From contig CM034102.1 in NCBI GenBank assembly GCA_019914945.1, positions 16,543,501 to 16,607,500 of the forward strand: a stretch of 64,000 nucleotides of DNA. The letters run 5' to 3'. Positions within the stretch are counted from its first letter, which is position 1. The number at the start of each line of letters is the position of its first letter. Positions 10,962 through 23,967 of the stretch are shown here, piece after piece. The position numbers were made by a program, and so were the translations under genes. The notes under the pieces are model-generated. The model saw nothing but the letters and a program-made list of their open reading frames with translations, was not told the DNA's origin and made no database searches. The DNA is from Typha latifolia (taxonomy: Eukaryota > Streptophyta > Magnoliopsida > Poales > Typhaceae).

Positions 10962-13502
10962 ATGAAGCTTCTCTCTTTCATGGTGGTTGTCTTCTTTGGC
11001 CTCTTAGGTGTCAAGGCTTCGGTACATGACTATAAGGGAGAGAAGTTTGTGAGCACAGGCAATGCTTTTATCCTTCATGGTGGCAGTGAAGGCCTCTATG
11101 CCAGTGATGACTCCTTTATCCGGTATTGATGGATGCCTCTTCCTGTCACGTTTTTATGGCTTTTCATTATCTAGAATTGTTGGTCAATGGCAAATATGAA
11201 ATGGGTAGTTGTTTTTCCTAGCAAAGCTTTCTTTCTAGCTCGTGGAGAAGATGATTGTTTCAGACTTTCAGTTGTTCTTAGAGAATTATATTTGATTCTT
11301 CGTTTGTCTTATGGAAGCTAATATTACTCTGTTATTGATTTATTGTTCCTATTCATGTGACTGCTTGAATACCTGTAATGTGTTGTTGATTACTCTGCAT
11401 TGACATTATTCAGTTTTGAGAAGATCACTTTCAAGAGGGCAAAGGAAGCTGCAGCCATATCGAAGAAGGAAAACAGCATTGCAACAGTTACAGTCATCAT
11501 CTTCGAGCTGGAAGATCGCGAGACGATAGGCGGCTCACCGTACGGTGGCCTAAGAGAGATCTGCTGCACATCTGACTTGGCAAAAATAGGTGCTTGTCAA
11601 AAAGGGACGGTGATTTATCGCCGTTCGAACCGCACCCTCAGTTGGCCTCGAGTATTTGCAGCCACCTTCAAAGGAGATGATGTTGAGGCAACTCTACCAT
11701 CAAAAACCATCCAAATCAAACAAACTGGAATGTACAACCTCTACTTCATTTACTGTGATCGAGAACTTGATGGACTTCTGATAGAAGGAAAGACTATATG
11801 GAAGAATCCTAATGGCTATCTACCAGGAAGGATGGCCCCTCTGATGAAGTTCTATGGTTTCATGTCTCTTACCTTTGTCATCCTAGGAGTATTCTGGTTC
11901 TACCAGTATGCTAGATTTTGGAGAGAGGTGATGCCACTTCAGAACTGTATGACACTAGTCATCGCACTTGGAATGTTTGAAACGACATTATGGTACTTCG
12001 ATTTTGCTGAATTCAACGAAACCGGAATCAGACCGGTCGGGACTACTTTCTGGGCAGCTACATTTGGCACAGTTAAAAGAACAGTTTCGCGTGTTCTAAT
12101 CCTTCTTGTGTCTATGGGATTTGGTGTTGTGAAGCCTACACTTGGTGGACTAACTTCTAAGGTTGTTCTTCTTGGAGGAACCTTCTTTCTGGCATCTGAA
12201 GTTCTAGAGGTGGTTGAGAATGTCAGCATTGTAAGTGATCAATCAGGAAAGGCAAAACTGTTCTTTGTTATTCCCGTGGCAATCTTGGACGCGTTCTTCA
12301 TAATTTGGATATTCACTTCACTTGCAAGAACTTTGAACAAACTCGAGGTAGATACTACTCCCTTCTTTGCGCTAATATTCACATATTGCCAGGTGACAAA
12401 GAGACATAACTAAATTAAATTCGCTGAAAACTGTATGTTGGGCTCATCTTTCTTTATCTCTAACAGGTGAGAAAAATGACAGCCAAGTTAGAAATATACA
12501 GAAAATTCACAAATGCATTGATCGTAGTGGTTATCATATCCGTCGGTTGGATTGGATTTGAGGTGAGATATGAAGCTTCCTTAGTGAATTCACATGATTT
12601 TTATGGTCGTTCTTTGCTTGTTTTTAATTGTTTCCTATGTCCTTTTACTTGACAACTTTGTCTCTTACCTAACAGCTGAAATCTCTGTTACTGAAATACT
12701 TTCAAGAATTCACTTCAAACTATGCCATGAATTCCATCATTTCCTTCATCAAGCCTCAGTGTCTGTCTACATTCTTCGAATGCTCAACAAAATTTATGTA
12801 AATTCTTTAATTACTAACGACCTACAAACAGAAAATAACCACTTGTTTATACTTCTGGTTTATCCTGTTCAATAAGTTGTGATCATCAAGGTTTCTCCTT
12901 TCATTACTTGTGTTCAGATGGAATTAATGGAGTGAATGTTTTCATGCAGATATATTTCAAGTCAACTGATGTATATAGCCAACGCTGGCAGACCGCCTGG
13001 GCCATTCATGCCTTGTGGCAACTCCTCTCCTTCGCAGTTCTTTGTGTTATCTGTATTTTGTGGTCACCATCTCAGAACTCAATGAGGTAAGACACTTAGA
13101 AAACTAGTACTCTAGTATTAAAACTGCTACCTTATACAGTCTCATTGCTATCCTAGCAACTGCATTTACTACCTGAGATCACCTAAGCATTTTCCTTGAT
13201 ATACAACTCTCTTCAAGAGATGACAACAAAAACATACCGCACTGCAAATCGAGCATGCTTTGGATTGAGTAGTGTGTATAAAAGTTAACGAAAATTTATA
13301 AATTTTCGCAACCAGGTTTGCCTACTCTGGTGACGAGAGTGAGGACTTTGATCAAGAGGATTCTCATCCGCTTATAAAACCAGGACCACTTGCCTATAAA
13401 GACAACTGGAGGTATTCTATGTCGCCAGATGCAAAGATTGTTCTGAGGACTGATGTAACTGTGCATAATGATGGCGATAATGAGGAAGACAAGAGAGAGT
13501 AG
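10962..13502 (+). CDS. Lung seven-transmembrane (GOST/TMEM87-like) receptor family protein
   Basis: This family of Golgi and secretory-pathway seven-TM proteins has a large lumenal N-terminal domain; in plants some members are listed as candidate GPCRs, but the molecular role is unclear. Five exons join in phase: 10962-11122, 11414-12347, 12467-12562, 12950-13086 and 13316-13502, giving 504 residues. Residues 1-19 are a signal peptide (MKLLSFMVVVFFGLLG). The lumenal domain follows, with VHDYKGEKFVSTGNAFILHG near its start and Cys pairs. Seven hydrophobic segments begin at LMKFYGFMSLTFVILGVFWF and end at the segment holding LLSFAVLCVICILW. The cytosolic tail is acidic (ESEDFDQEDSHP; NDGDNEEDKRE). 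Exon 2 carries most of the protein. Confidence 0.9.
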
Positions 13503-14609
13503 AAAAGGTTCGTAAAACAGAGCACCGAGATGAAGGCAAATGTTTTCCTATAGCATAATTCTATATCAAGTCACAGTTGTTCATGGATAATTTGACAAGG
13601 AATATGTAAGGTTTCCTGACTTGTCACAAAAAGAAATACCAGTACAAAGAGTGAGCATCTAGTAATTCGTTTTGTCATTTGATATATATTAAGGAATTAT
13701 ACAGAAATTTAAATATTACTTTGATTAAGAAATTTACAGAAGGATTAGTCCGGTCATCTAACCCATATATAGGTCATCAACATAGTTTAGGTAGATAGAT
13801 ATATATCACGGAACATAAAGCATTCTCCATGGAAAATTCCTCCATAAATCAAAGTTATCCAAGATTTATTATGTACTGTTCGTGCATAAAAGGGCCAAAT
13901 AAGGAGGGATAATAAGCACAAATGTGAAATGTCCGAAAAAAGTGTTTATTAGTAATGCAGGAAATTTCTGCAATTAGTGATGCAGACAATTTTCTGCTGA
14001 TTTCCTAGCTACCAAGCCTCTTCCATTTGACGCGAACTTCATCAGTATTTATGTTCTATAAGATGCAGGAGTAAGGCTGCTTCATCAAGAAACATCCAGT
14101 GGCAATCCAGTTGTTTTCAGATGCAATAAAACCTTTTGCAAAGTTCTGTACAAAGTGAAGATAAGCCAAACAAATTTAGAATTCTGAGCTGCTAATTTTG
14201 GCATTTCAGCATTGCAAATTTTCTCGAAAACTAGCGGAACATATTTGCTGACCGTATATCTTCACCCTGTACCAGTTGTGGAGCAAGTGATGTCTAAATT
14301 ACTCCTAGCACTAATGACAACCACTTCTCTTGCGAAGCAATCAATATATTTGCTATTCACCAAACTCAGCCATCAGAAGATAGCATGGATACAAATTCTG
14401 CAAGGAGTACAGTGCCACAACTGCAAACATACTACCAATGGTTTGGCCTCTGATAACAAATATGAAGTTGCTCTCTATATTGCCATCAAAATTCTATTGA
14501 AATATCTAAACACACTTATTGACCATTTAAAATGAGTTACATCAATGAAATATCCGAAGAGACAAACTGAAGAAATACTAGAGCAGTACCACGTGTCCTC
14601 TAACTGTGT
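13503..14609. other. Convergent intergenic region
   Basis: This is AT-rich sequence between the 3' ends of the GOST-like gene and COQ9. A 107-codon open frame at 14212-14535 has no recognisable domain. It lies just past the COQ9 stop, so it is probably 3' UTR sequence in antisense. Confidence 0.4.
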
Positions 14610-17529
14610 TCATCCTTGAAAGACTCTCTTCAGGAATCCCTGCATTGAGCTACCCATTCCCACTCCAACTGCCTCGGCTAAATATCCAGCCTACAGAGGA
14701 ATCACAAATTAGTAACTGCGCAATGTGCTAGGAAGTGTTGAAAACAAGAGTAAAGAGAATAGAGCAGGATTGCTTGGCAACATGTACAAATTGATACCTC
14801 CTGAACAGTTTTCTGGAGATCAAGGGCATCTTTGACACGGCGGTCCACAAATACCCACGTATCACGGAACTCTGTCAATACAACACATTTTTACTGATAT
14901 ATAAAAGCCCACACAGTGGAAGATATGAAGAGAATTTTTTTTCGTGCATTTCCATGAAAGCATGACCAATCTAGGAAGAGAGTGAAAATAAGAGTAAAGA
15001 AATAAAGCCAAGTAAGAAAAAACACAATGCACCATAGAAATTACAGCTGTCATGGCCATCTAACAGATATATCTGAGTTAGACAGAGATTAATGTGATGA
15101 GGCAAGCACGAAAAGAGTCAAAAAAGGAAAAAGATTGAAGTCATAACAAAAATATCAGAGGGCAGGCTAGTAAAGCAAGGGAAAAGAAAACAAACCTGGA
15201 GAATTATCAGTCACCATGTACACCTCAGATGTTGAGTATATACCACCAAGTAAGGTTCTTTTCACATACCAGTCAACATCTGATCCTGTATCTCCAGCAT
15301 CATGCCAAATCTCATCCACTAATACGGCTCGCTGCTTAAAACTTGTTGGGAAGTTCATCGGTTGTGCCTGTCAAGTAGCAAGTTGAGCTACTGAAAAATG
15401 ATTACATCTAAATCTTGTTGTCAGATGAGAGACAAGGAGAAAATGTATCACCTGGATGCTCAGTGCCTGAGGCCACTTGGATATATAAGGTGTTTGCATC
15501 TCCAACCTCATACGAATAAGATTTGAGAGCCGCTCACTAAGTATTAAGTTCTTTAATTTCTCTCCCTCTCCAGCATCAATGCGATCTATAAGTCTTTGAA
15601 GGCAGTCATCCATGAAAAACTAACAGGAGAATGAACAAATTTGTCAGAGAATAAGTTAGCATAAACAATAACATGATAGACATTAGAAATTTCAGAAGCA
15701 CCCTCACAGGCTCATACTAAGTCATCAGATGCTGTGTTTTTAAATTTTCATGTAAATAAAGAGTTGAAACATATTCTTTCCATGCAGCACGTAGGAAATG
15801 CCTTAAATATAATCTCATCCTTAACTTTGCGCACTTCACGACTTGATGAAAGCCCAATTCTTCTTACTGTGTTTACATATCACATTTATGTACTTTAAGC
15901 AACCCCGTCTTTCCATTTATGAGGTTCATGATTCCCTTGCCCACAAAGGAAAGGATTCTTTCACATCCCCTATTTAATGAAACTCCTTCAACCTTCTTAC
16001 CGTCTGGTTCAAATAATTCCTTTTGATCTCCTGCAAACAGACCCATCCCTTGATCTGCTGCTCTTATCCTAAGTATTGATCCTCCACTAACAGAGAGGAA
16101 TCGGTCAAGCGAAGCAGAAAGCTACCCTCACCTCGACACACCTCTTTCTCTAGAAAACCCCTCCACATCCTGACCAAGTAGAACAACTGCTCACACGGAT
16201 ATCGTATAAAAATATCCTCCTCGGCCTCAGGGGTGATGACTACACAACACATTAAACACTTTCTCCATTTTCTCTTCATTAAAATCTGGGACACTGAAAT
16301 TGCAAAGTACCTTAATTTCCAAAGGAGTTGGAAAACCAGAAGAGTTTGGAAAATACTTCTGTATAAAAATGGAAATTACGGAACATCACCAAATACAAGA
16401 GAATATTCTAAATTACATGATGAAATAAAATTTTAAGTGCACCGACCACTAATTCCTAGAAGAGAATCACAACCTAATAGACACAGTTGATGATCTAATG
16501 TGGCACATAGAATCTGTTGACATGCACATGCAGCCCAATCTAGCAAATACATTCAGTGAATACATTCATGGCTGAGCCCTTCTATCATCTGATGTAGTAA
16601 ATGCCACAGGATGAATAGCAACAGGTACAGGGAAAATAAAGTGGGCATGTGGACAATCCAAGTAAGTGATTCAAGTTGGTCAAACTGATAACCACATATC
16701 AGAATGAGAATAGTAGCCCAGTTCATCACATTTTCTACTCCAAGTCCTTTCCAGTAATATTAAGAGTATGGAGTAATACAATACATCTAATAATGCTCCA
16801 TGAAAATGATTAAACCATCTCACTCCAAATATCTCCTTTACCAAATACTAGTTTCATCTCTGAGATTCCCTTTATAATTCTCACATGACAACCACAATTA
16901 TCATCATTTCTACCTCAACATTTTAACCACTTTATAATTTCTTCGACCGCTATGATCTAACACAAAATTTTAAAGATTTCATAACTTTTCAGTTTAAGGA
17001 AAAATTAATTCGTCTAACAGAGTTCAGTAGAGCATATGAAAAGGAGAAAACGTTGACCTCCACAAGCGCCGCTTCCTTACGAGGAAAAGCCCCAACGATC
17101 GATGGAGACACGCCCACGTCTCTCGCTCCAGCAATCATCGCCGACTCACTCCATCCCAACCTCACCTACCATTTTTAACACAAAACCTCTCATGTAACCA
17201 CTTAATTCCCAAAAACAAACTCCCAAAAATTATCCGGAATCGACCCTTACAACATGGGGAAGGGCCGCACGAAGCACACGTGCCTGTTCTTCTTCGTAGT
17301 CTCCCCCAACTCTACTTCCTGCCCTGTATTGCTCCGACCTCGAAGAAGAAGAAGAAGAAGAAGACGCCTTTGGTGGCGTCTCCTGCCCTCCTGGTTGCGG
17401 CACCTCGGAAGGAATCGGAGGCGGAGGAGGAAGTGGATTGACATCAGTGGAGAGGACGCGAAACGATGGGAAACGCCGTGGGGCGACGAGGCGGACGAGA
17501 AGGCGACGAGTAGCCACGGATCCCATCAT
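14610..17529 (-). CDS. COQ9: Ubiquinone biosynthesis protein COQ9, mitochondrial
   Basis: COQ9 is a lipid-binding, TetR-fold protein that works with COQ7 in the hydroxylation step of ubiquinone synthesis at the inner mitochondrial membrane. Six exons join in phase (descending): 17529-17251, 17165-17058, 15619-15452, 15367-15196, 14871-14798 and 14690-14610, giving 293 residues. The N-terminus (ATRRLLVRLVAPRRFPSFRV) is a typical mitochondrial presequence. A Pro and Ser tract follows, then YEEEQARVLRAALPHVV, AGARDVGVSPSIVGAFPRKE and FFMDDCLQRLIDRI. The C-terminal COQ9 core follows with MNFPTSFKQRAVLVDEIWHD and DVDWYVKRTLLGGIY, ending GMGSSMQGFLKRVFQG. The Ser tract comes from a GAA/TTC-type trinucleotide run near 17341-17362. 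Intron 2 is the longest, about 1.4 kb. Two ATGs occur in tandem at the start; I chose the first. Confidence 0.93.
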
Positions 17530-19016
17530 AGTCTCTTAGCTCTGGGGAGTGATCTCCGATTGCTCGACGAAATACCCAAACGGAGGAGGAGACTACTTAT
17601 TACTTGTGGAAACCGACTAATACGCACAGTAGTAAGGTGCGAGGATTAAGATCGACCGTCCGTATTGGTGTCGCACAGAAATGAATATGCGGGTCATCAG
17701 ATGGGAAATAAAAGTTTCGCGGTTCGAATCTGTTCAGTAGAACCCCATGGTGTTTTTCTTCTAAATATTCACGAGCACTAAGTTACAAAGTGCTAATTCT
17801 CTCTAAAGTTATTTAAATTTTTAACTAATATAGTAATTTATCTAATTTAGACTTTAAGTCATTTACGTCACTAAATAATTGCTCAAAACTAAATGCCACT
17901 GAATCTACTCTAAGTCATCGTGTTGTCGAGCCAAGCAACTAAATCATCAAATAATTTTCTCCATAATATTATTTAGAGTTGGAGTTAAACTTATGTTCTC
18001 CTTTGTCACAGAATATGTCTCGACAGCAATTATTAGAGGAAGCACATAATTTAAAGTCGAGATTAAACAGCTTACTATATTAATTAAAAGCACCGTGAAA
18101 TCTAAATACCTTTATATTTATATCTAGAGGGAATTAGTCTTTTTAATCAATAATAAAAACAAAACCTTGGAAGGCGCTTTCCACTAAACAGACGACGACC
18201 CGCACATTCATTTCTGTGCGACACCAATACGGACGGTGATATTACTCCTCCTACGCGCCGCCCAAGGTGCTTTATACTAACCGTCTTTTGTTGGGGTTGA
18301 TGAGGTTGCGGATCCTTTACAATCTATGGTGCAGGATTTTTGTTGCAACCAAATGTGCCTTCAAAGCGTTTCATATATTTGTTGCATATTATACATATTG
18401 GACCGTAAAATGAGAAAGATTACTGAGCAAAAATTTTAAGTTCAAGCAATTTTTTAGCTAATTATTAATGAATGTCAAAACTTAATTGCAGAAATCTGAA
18501 ATTTTCATGTCGAAATATTTTTATGTTGTATTTGTTAAATATTGTATATATGTTTTTTTAATCTTTTTTATAATATAACTTATTAATATTGAGATATAAT
18601 GTGGAAATATAAAGGGAATATATGAGAATTTTGTAGTTTCCATATATATTATTATTATTATTATTTTACTTTTTGCAACCAAAATTATCTCTAAAAGATT
18701 AGCTCAATTTATTTCGTGCATTCAGTTATGCAAAGAATCTTCCCCTCGCCATCCTTCCACCTATATAATGCAACCTCCCTTTCCGACTGCACTCCCAGCT
18801 CCCGCGCTTTTTAAACGGCTCTTCGGCTCTTCCGTATGGAGGAGGAAACCCTAGCGATCAAAACCCTAAACGTTCCCCCAAACCTCCTCTCTCTCGCTAA
18901 TGCCGAACCGATTGCCCTCAAATAAACCTCTCCATTCATCGAAGTATCGCCTGCCCTAGAGAAATCTACCATCAAATCGATCCCCCTTTCTGTTTCGTTG
19001 CTTTTTGATCGAGTCC
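17530..19016. other. Divergent intergenic region, COQ9 to GH28 gene
   Basis: It separates the start of COQ9 from that of the polygalacturonase-like gene. It contains the inverted-repeat element at 17655-18237. The last 250 bp before 19017 are richer in GC and CT and look like a 5' leader. No coding exon is visible. Confidence 0.45.
17655..18237. mobile_element. 583-bp non-autonomous element with about 40-bp terminal inverted repeats
   Basis: The left end starts ACCGTCCGTATTGGTGTCGC and continues ACAGAAATGAAT. The right end is its exact reverse complement for 32 bases, and similarity runs on for about 9 more with one mismatch (ATGCGGGTC against GTGCGGGTC). The interior is AT-rich and noncoding. 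This is the build of a MITE or a deletion derivative of a DNA transposon. I see no clear target-site duplication of 2-9 bp at the ends, so the superfamily is unassigned. An inverted segmental duplication is an alternative. The left end is only about 125 bp upstream of the COQ9 start codon. Confidence 0.7.
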
Positions 19017-22000
19017 ATGGCAGGAAGCCGTACTTTTGGCTCCAAATTCTTCTTCCGCAATAGCAGACGGCGAAGTTGGTGGAATATTACGGGTTTCATT
19101 GCCTTGATGATGGTGATCTGGATGCTATTTGCTAGTGTCTCCTTGAGGTGGTTGTATGGCGAGGAAGGGGGAAACGTCTTTACACAGGATTGGAGGTCTT
19201 ATCGCTCGGCATTCAACTTGTCAGAGTTCGGAGGGGTTGGAGATGGGGTCACCTTGAACACAAAGGCATTTGAAGAAGCGGTGAGGGTGATTGCGGAGAG
19301 AGGCGGCGGGCAGTTGAATGTAGAGCCGGGGTTGTGGCTTACCGCGCCATTTAATCTCACTAGTCATATGACCCTATTCCTCATGAAAGGTGCGACGATT
19401 CTTGCAGTTGAGGTGAGCGATTCTATAAAGTTGGGAATGTTTTCGTTCGTTTCAAATTATATTCTTTGGATCTGCATTTGGAGCAATTTTCAAATTTATC
19501 CTTTTAAATAATTGGTGTTCTTTGTTATTCCTTTTTGTTTTATCAGATGTGACATTAGTTGTACGTTGTCAAAGTCATGGTAACATTTGTGGAAAGTTCG
19601 ACCTTTTTTATTTGTTCTTGTCAAGTCCATGTGGACTTAGAAGGCCAGCAAATGTGTCCAGGGTGTGTTTTTATCCTATACAAAAGTTATATTGCATATA
19701 AAGTTGTATTTAGATGAAAGTTTTGGGGGTTGGTAGTAATATATCGATATAATTTAGTCTCGAGTAGACAAAGACATATATGATTGTTGTTTCAAAATTT
19801 CAGTTTCGTGATTTACAAAACATGTGTTTTTGTTTGATGAACACTGCAATGCTCATCAGTTAGTTCCTGTGCAGAAAGACTTGCACCACCGCAAGCCTGT
19901 CCTTGAATAAAACAGCATGTGTTATGTTTTGGCTCACCGCCTATCTAAAGAAATAACTCAATAAGTCGTCATAGGTAAGAAGTATGTGCCAGTAATCCAG
20001 GATAATAGAATAGGTCGCCAGTCACAAGTGTTGTAATGATCTACATCTCGGTGAGTCTAATACTGGGTGGCATGGTTTTCTGAGCATTATTACACTTCTT
20101 CAGTGTTGGATATAATATACACACCTCTAAGAGTCCAAAATTATATGGCAAGGGGAGAAATGCTGATCTTAGACTCATTTTCTAATGGTAACTCATATAA
20201 ATGTATATCAGGCAGAGGTATTTAGGTTTTCAGTATTTATACCCTTTTTTGCTTTTATATAGTGTTCTAGGATTACTTTGTTCAGTTATTATTGATGTAT
20301 GTTGAATTGAATAAAAGTTAAAATAATCTGAATTGAAGATAGATGCTCTGTTGAATGATTGACTTTTAGACCTTTATGATAACCTTTCCTTGGTACAAAT
20401 TGTAGATTGCAGTTGTAGTAAAAGAATTTTGGACTGAAGGTGGATGCACTGTTCATGTATACATTGAAAGTTTGAAAAGTACAGAAAGAGATTCCATTGG
20501 TATTGTTGAGTAGCAATGTTATTTTGCTTATGATTCAGCTTCAATAAAAAGCAAATGGTGCAATAATGGACAACTTTGACTTTGACGCACTAGGATTTCA
20601 TTAGATTAAATACTTATCATTTTATATATTAATTATCCGGCAATGATTGTTTTAAGTGCACGCCATGGTTTTACCTTACGAATCGGAGCTACGCTTACTA
20701 ACATGGTTAATGTTTTATATTTTGTCTTGTGTATCAGGATGAGAGTAAGTGGCCTTTGATGCCTCCGTTGCCTTCCTATGGACACGGAAGGGAACACAAA
20801 GGGGCTAGATATGGAAGTCTAATTCAGGGCCAGTATCTAGAGGATGTGGTCATAACAGGTTAGTCAGTCAACTAATGCATTTTTAATCATCTCTCCTTTT
20901 TTCTTATAATTGGATTTTTAGTTTATTTATTTTTACTTCAAGTTAAGCATCCAATTTCAGATGGACCTTTGTAGCATTGTAATTCACTAATTCTTTGCAC
21001 TGCTTACATCCTTTCTGTAAATTACATGAAATAGTTGGTAAGGATGATAAAGCCTTGTTACATGAGTCACATTGATTTCATTAGGTAATGCTTTTCTTCT
21101 GCAGGACAAAATGGCACCATAGATGGACAGGGTAATACATGGTGGGTGAAGTTTCAAAAGAAACGTCTCGAGCACACAAGAGGGCCCCTTGTGGAAATCA
21201 TGTGGTCCAAAGACATTACTATATCCAATATAACTATGCGTGATTCTCCTTTCTGGACAGTCCATCTTTATGTCTGCGATAATGTTACTGTTTCCCATAA
21301 TACCATCTTGGCCCCCCTACTCGGAGCACCAAACACAGATGGAATTGATCCCGGTGAGAATGCATCTCCTCTTACTTTGGTTCACTTGTTTAATGGGAAT
21401 CTGGGAACATGAAGTGTTGGAACTAATCTTCATGACATATTATCTGATGAATTTAGGCTCTTAATGTTTGTTTGGTTATTCATAGAAAGCATATCACCAA
21501 CTTCAGCTGTTTGCTTCAGAGAAGTTGTAGTTGTTGGTGATGGGGGTTAGGATTAGTTGTTGATTAGCCTAGTATGGTTGAGTCAATCCAATTGCCTAGG
21601 CATCATATATTATCTTACATTCTTACATCAAAGTTTTTTTTTTTGGTCTATTTCAGACAAGTGTAAGGAATTCCAACATACAGGGAGTCAGCTCCCTTTA
21701 ATCGAGATTCCTGTTTCCTGTTTCTTTTTAGTTACCTCAAGCTTTTCCTCTCTCATTACCTAATGAATCTGCCATTTGATAGTCTATCTGATGGCCACAG
21801 CATTTTGAATTGATTTACCTTCTGGTTTTCTCTTCACATGTAATTTTCTTGGTTTCACTGTAGACTCTTGCACGAATGTGGCGATAGAGAACAATTATAT
21901 AAGTGTTGGCGATGATGCAATAGCTATAAAGAGTGGTTGGGATCAATATGGGATGTTGTATGGGAAACCATCCGCTAACATCTCAGTTCACAATGTTACT

Positions 22001-22740
22001 CTTCGAACTACTGTTAGGTGAGAACTATCTTCACTTTGTTATGCACATTCATACATGTATAATCTGCCTGATGAACTAATCAGATGTAGATGCACTTACT
22101 ATCATTGACATAATTGCCTCATAATGTTTCATCCTAAAGAGATGTTCACTGCCTTCCGCTTATCATGTGCCATTTCATCTGATTCATTTTATAACTCTTA
22201 ATCTCACTATCCAACAGTGCTGGAATCTCAATAGGCAGTGAAATGTCTGGTGGAGTCTCAAACATCACAATCGAGAACATCCATGTCTGGGGCTCAAAGC
22301 GTGGTATTAGGATAAAAACTGCTCCAGGGAGGGGAGGCTACATTAGGGGCATCACATGCCGCAACATAACATTCAACAATGTCCTTGCTGGCTTTGTTGT
22401 CAAGACCGACTACAATGAGCACCCTGAAGGCTTTGACCCAGAGGCCATCCCCATAATCGAGAACATAACATTTGACGGTATCTATGGCAGAGATGTCCGC
22501 ATCCCTGTAAGAATACAAGGCAGCAAAGAGATCCCTGTGAGGGGAGTTAACATTCGCAACATGAATGTCAGTTTGAAGTACAATAGGAAGCGAGTCTTCC
22601 AGTGCGCTTACGTTGAGGGAGAAGTTATCTTGCCCATCTACCCTGAGCCATGCAAGAGCTTCAACCTTTACAATGAGTATGGGAAGCTGGTAAAGCATGC
22701 AGTACCGGAAAATGTTACTCACGCAGATTATAGTTTTTGA
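19017..22740 (+). CDS. Membrane-anchored GH28 polygalacturonase-like protein
   Basis: GH28 enzymes hydrolyse pectin (homogalacturonan) in the cell wall. Five exons join in phase: 19017-19412, 20738-20858, 21105-21353, 21864-22017 and 22218-22740, giving 480 residues. Residues 1-23 are basic and about 24-43 form one hydrophobic segment (ITGFIALMMVIWMLFASVSL), so this is a type II membrane or uncleaved-anchor form. The family motifs NTDGIDP, GDDAIAIKSG and RIKT are present. They supply the catalytic Asp residues and substrate-binding Arg/Lys. The classic GHG motif is replaced by GISIGSE, as in one plant subgroup of polygalacturonase-like proteins. There are many N-glycosylation sites. The last exon carries the C-terminal part of the beta-helix and ends HADYSF. 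The fold is certain; true polygalacturonase activity is not shown. Confidence 0.92.
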
Positions 22741-23967
22741 AAATCATATTTCAAATTCTTTATTAGTTCTAGCTGATCCTTTTTTCTTTTCTTTTATTTG
22801 CCATAGTTCTTAGATTTTCTTGCTCATTTAATATTGAATACAAATGGAGAATCTCAAAAGTCAAATAAATAGCATTTTTTTTATTAATGTACCGACATAT
22901 TTCTATTGCATCTTAGATTCAAAATTAAACGAAAAAAAAAATATTCATATGACAAAAACGAGAATTCTAAAAAGCCGAAAAAAAACTTTAAAAAAAAATT
23001 TAAATTTAACTATTATTAATTACCTTTCCTACGTAACATTGGATTGCTCAATGTGAAGGGATCATAAGGCTTCAAGGGGAATATTTTTGTTGTTCGGATA
23101 AGCACAAGTTGTTCGGGAGTTTGGGCCACGAATGCAAATTGCAACTGACTATTTCTTCGGTGGGAGTCTCCCTTTCACGTTATTTTCGGTTTGTCTTTGT
23201 CCCCTTCATCTTCATGCCAATGTTGTTATCTCTTAGCAACCACAAAATCGAATTATATGGTGCCAGATATTTTATTTCTTTTAGCACAGAAAGTGTTCGG
23301 CAAATTCCAAGCAACCGTTGCTTTTTTTGAAAATAAAAATAAAAATAAAAATAAATCAAACAAACCAAATCCTGATTCGTTTTAAGGAACAGAAACCATC
23401 TCAACTTTGATTCCGTTTCTCCGGGGTTCCAACTCTTGGAATCTAATCAATTCGCATCTATTTCATTTGGTTTCAATAAAGTTGAATTCAATTTAATTCT
23501 AGAATTAATTCCACTTATATTCCTTAATAATAATAATTATTATTTATATATTCTCTAAAGATTTTTATGAGGGTATGTAGAAACTTTATTGAGTTTATAT
23601 ATATTTTTTAACTAAGGACTGAGTTAGAATAAAGGAACAATATAGGAGGGTAAATGAAAAGTTTTGCTTTCATATATGACTTGGTCTTTGCTCGCGCGTG
23701 ATTCCCTCATTAAATTTACTAAAATTTATCTCAGACCACCTCAATTAATACTTTATTCATTTCGGTCCTTCGACTTTTCCTCTCCTCGAGAATCACGTGC
23801 TTGAATCCATGGGGAACGGGGACAACAGCTACAAAGGCGCGTCCCAAGAAAAGAAAAGTTCGCACGCAACCAGAGAGAGAGAGAGAGATAGAGAGAGGAA
23901 GAGAGAGAAGAGAGAGGAGGAATTGGATTCGAAGGGGGAGATCGAATTGGATCGGGTGCTTTCGACG
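22741..23967. other. Intergenic region and JAZ 5' leader
   Basis: The first 900 bp are AT-rich with no coding signal. From 23809 an in-frame ATG (MGNGDNSY) opens a reading frame that runs through a GA microsatellite (23872-23920, encoding Arg/Glu repeats) into the JAZ start at 23968. I treat this as 5' leader, but an N-terminally extended JAZ cannot be excluded. Confidence 0.5.
23872..23920. repeat. (GA)n microsatellite in the JAZ leader
   Basis: An imperfect run of GA dinucleotides seen directly. GA repeats in 5' leaders are common in plants and can affect expression. Here the repeat keeps the reading frame open. Confidence 0.85.

Noticed and set aside
17254..17649. 131-codon plus-strand frame over COQ9 exon 1
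   Set aside because: It is the antisense shadow of the COQ9 exon; its Arg-rich run is the complement of the Ser tract.
17655..17760. tRNA-like T-loop GGTTCGAATC near 17718
   Set aside because: No acceptor stem, D-arm or anticodon arm can be folded at the right spacing. It lies inside the inverted-repeat element.
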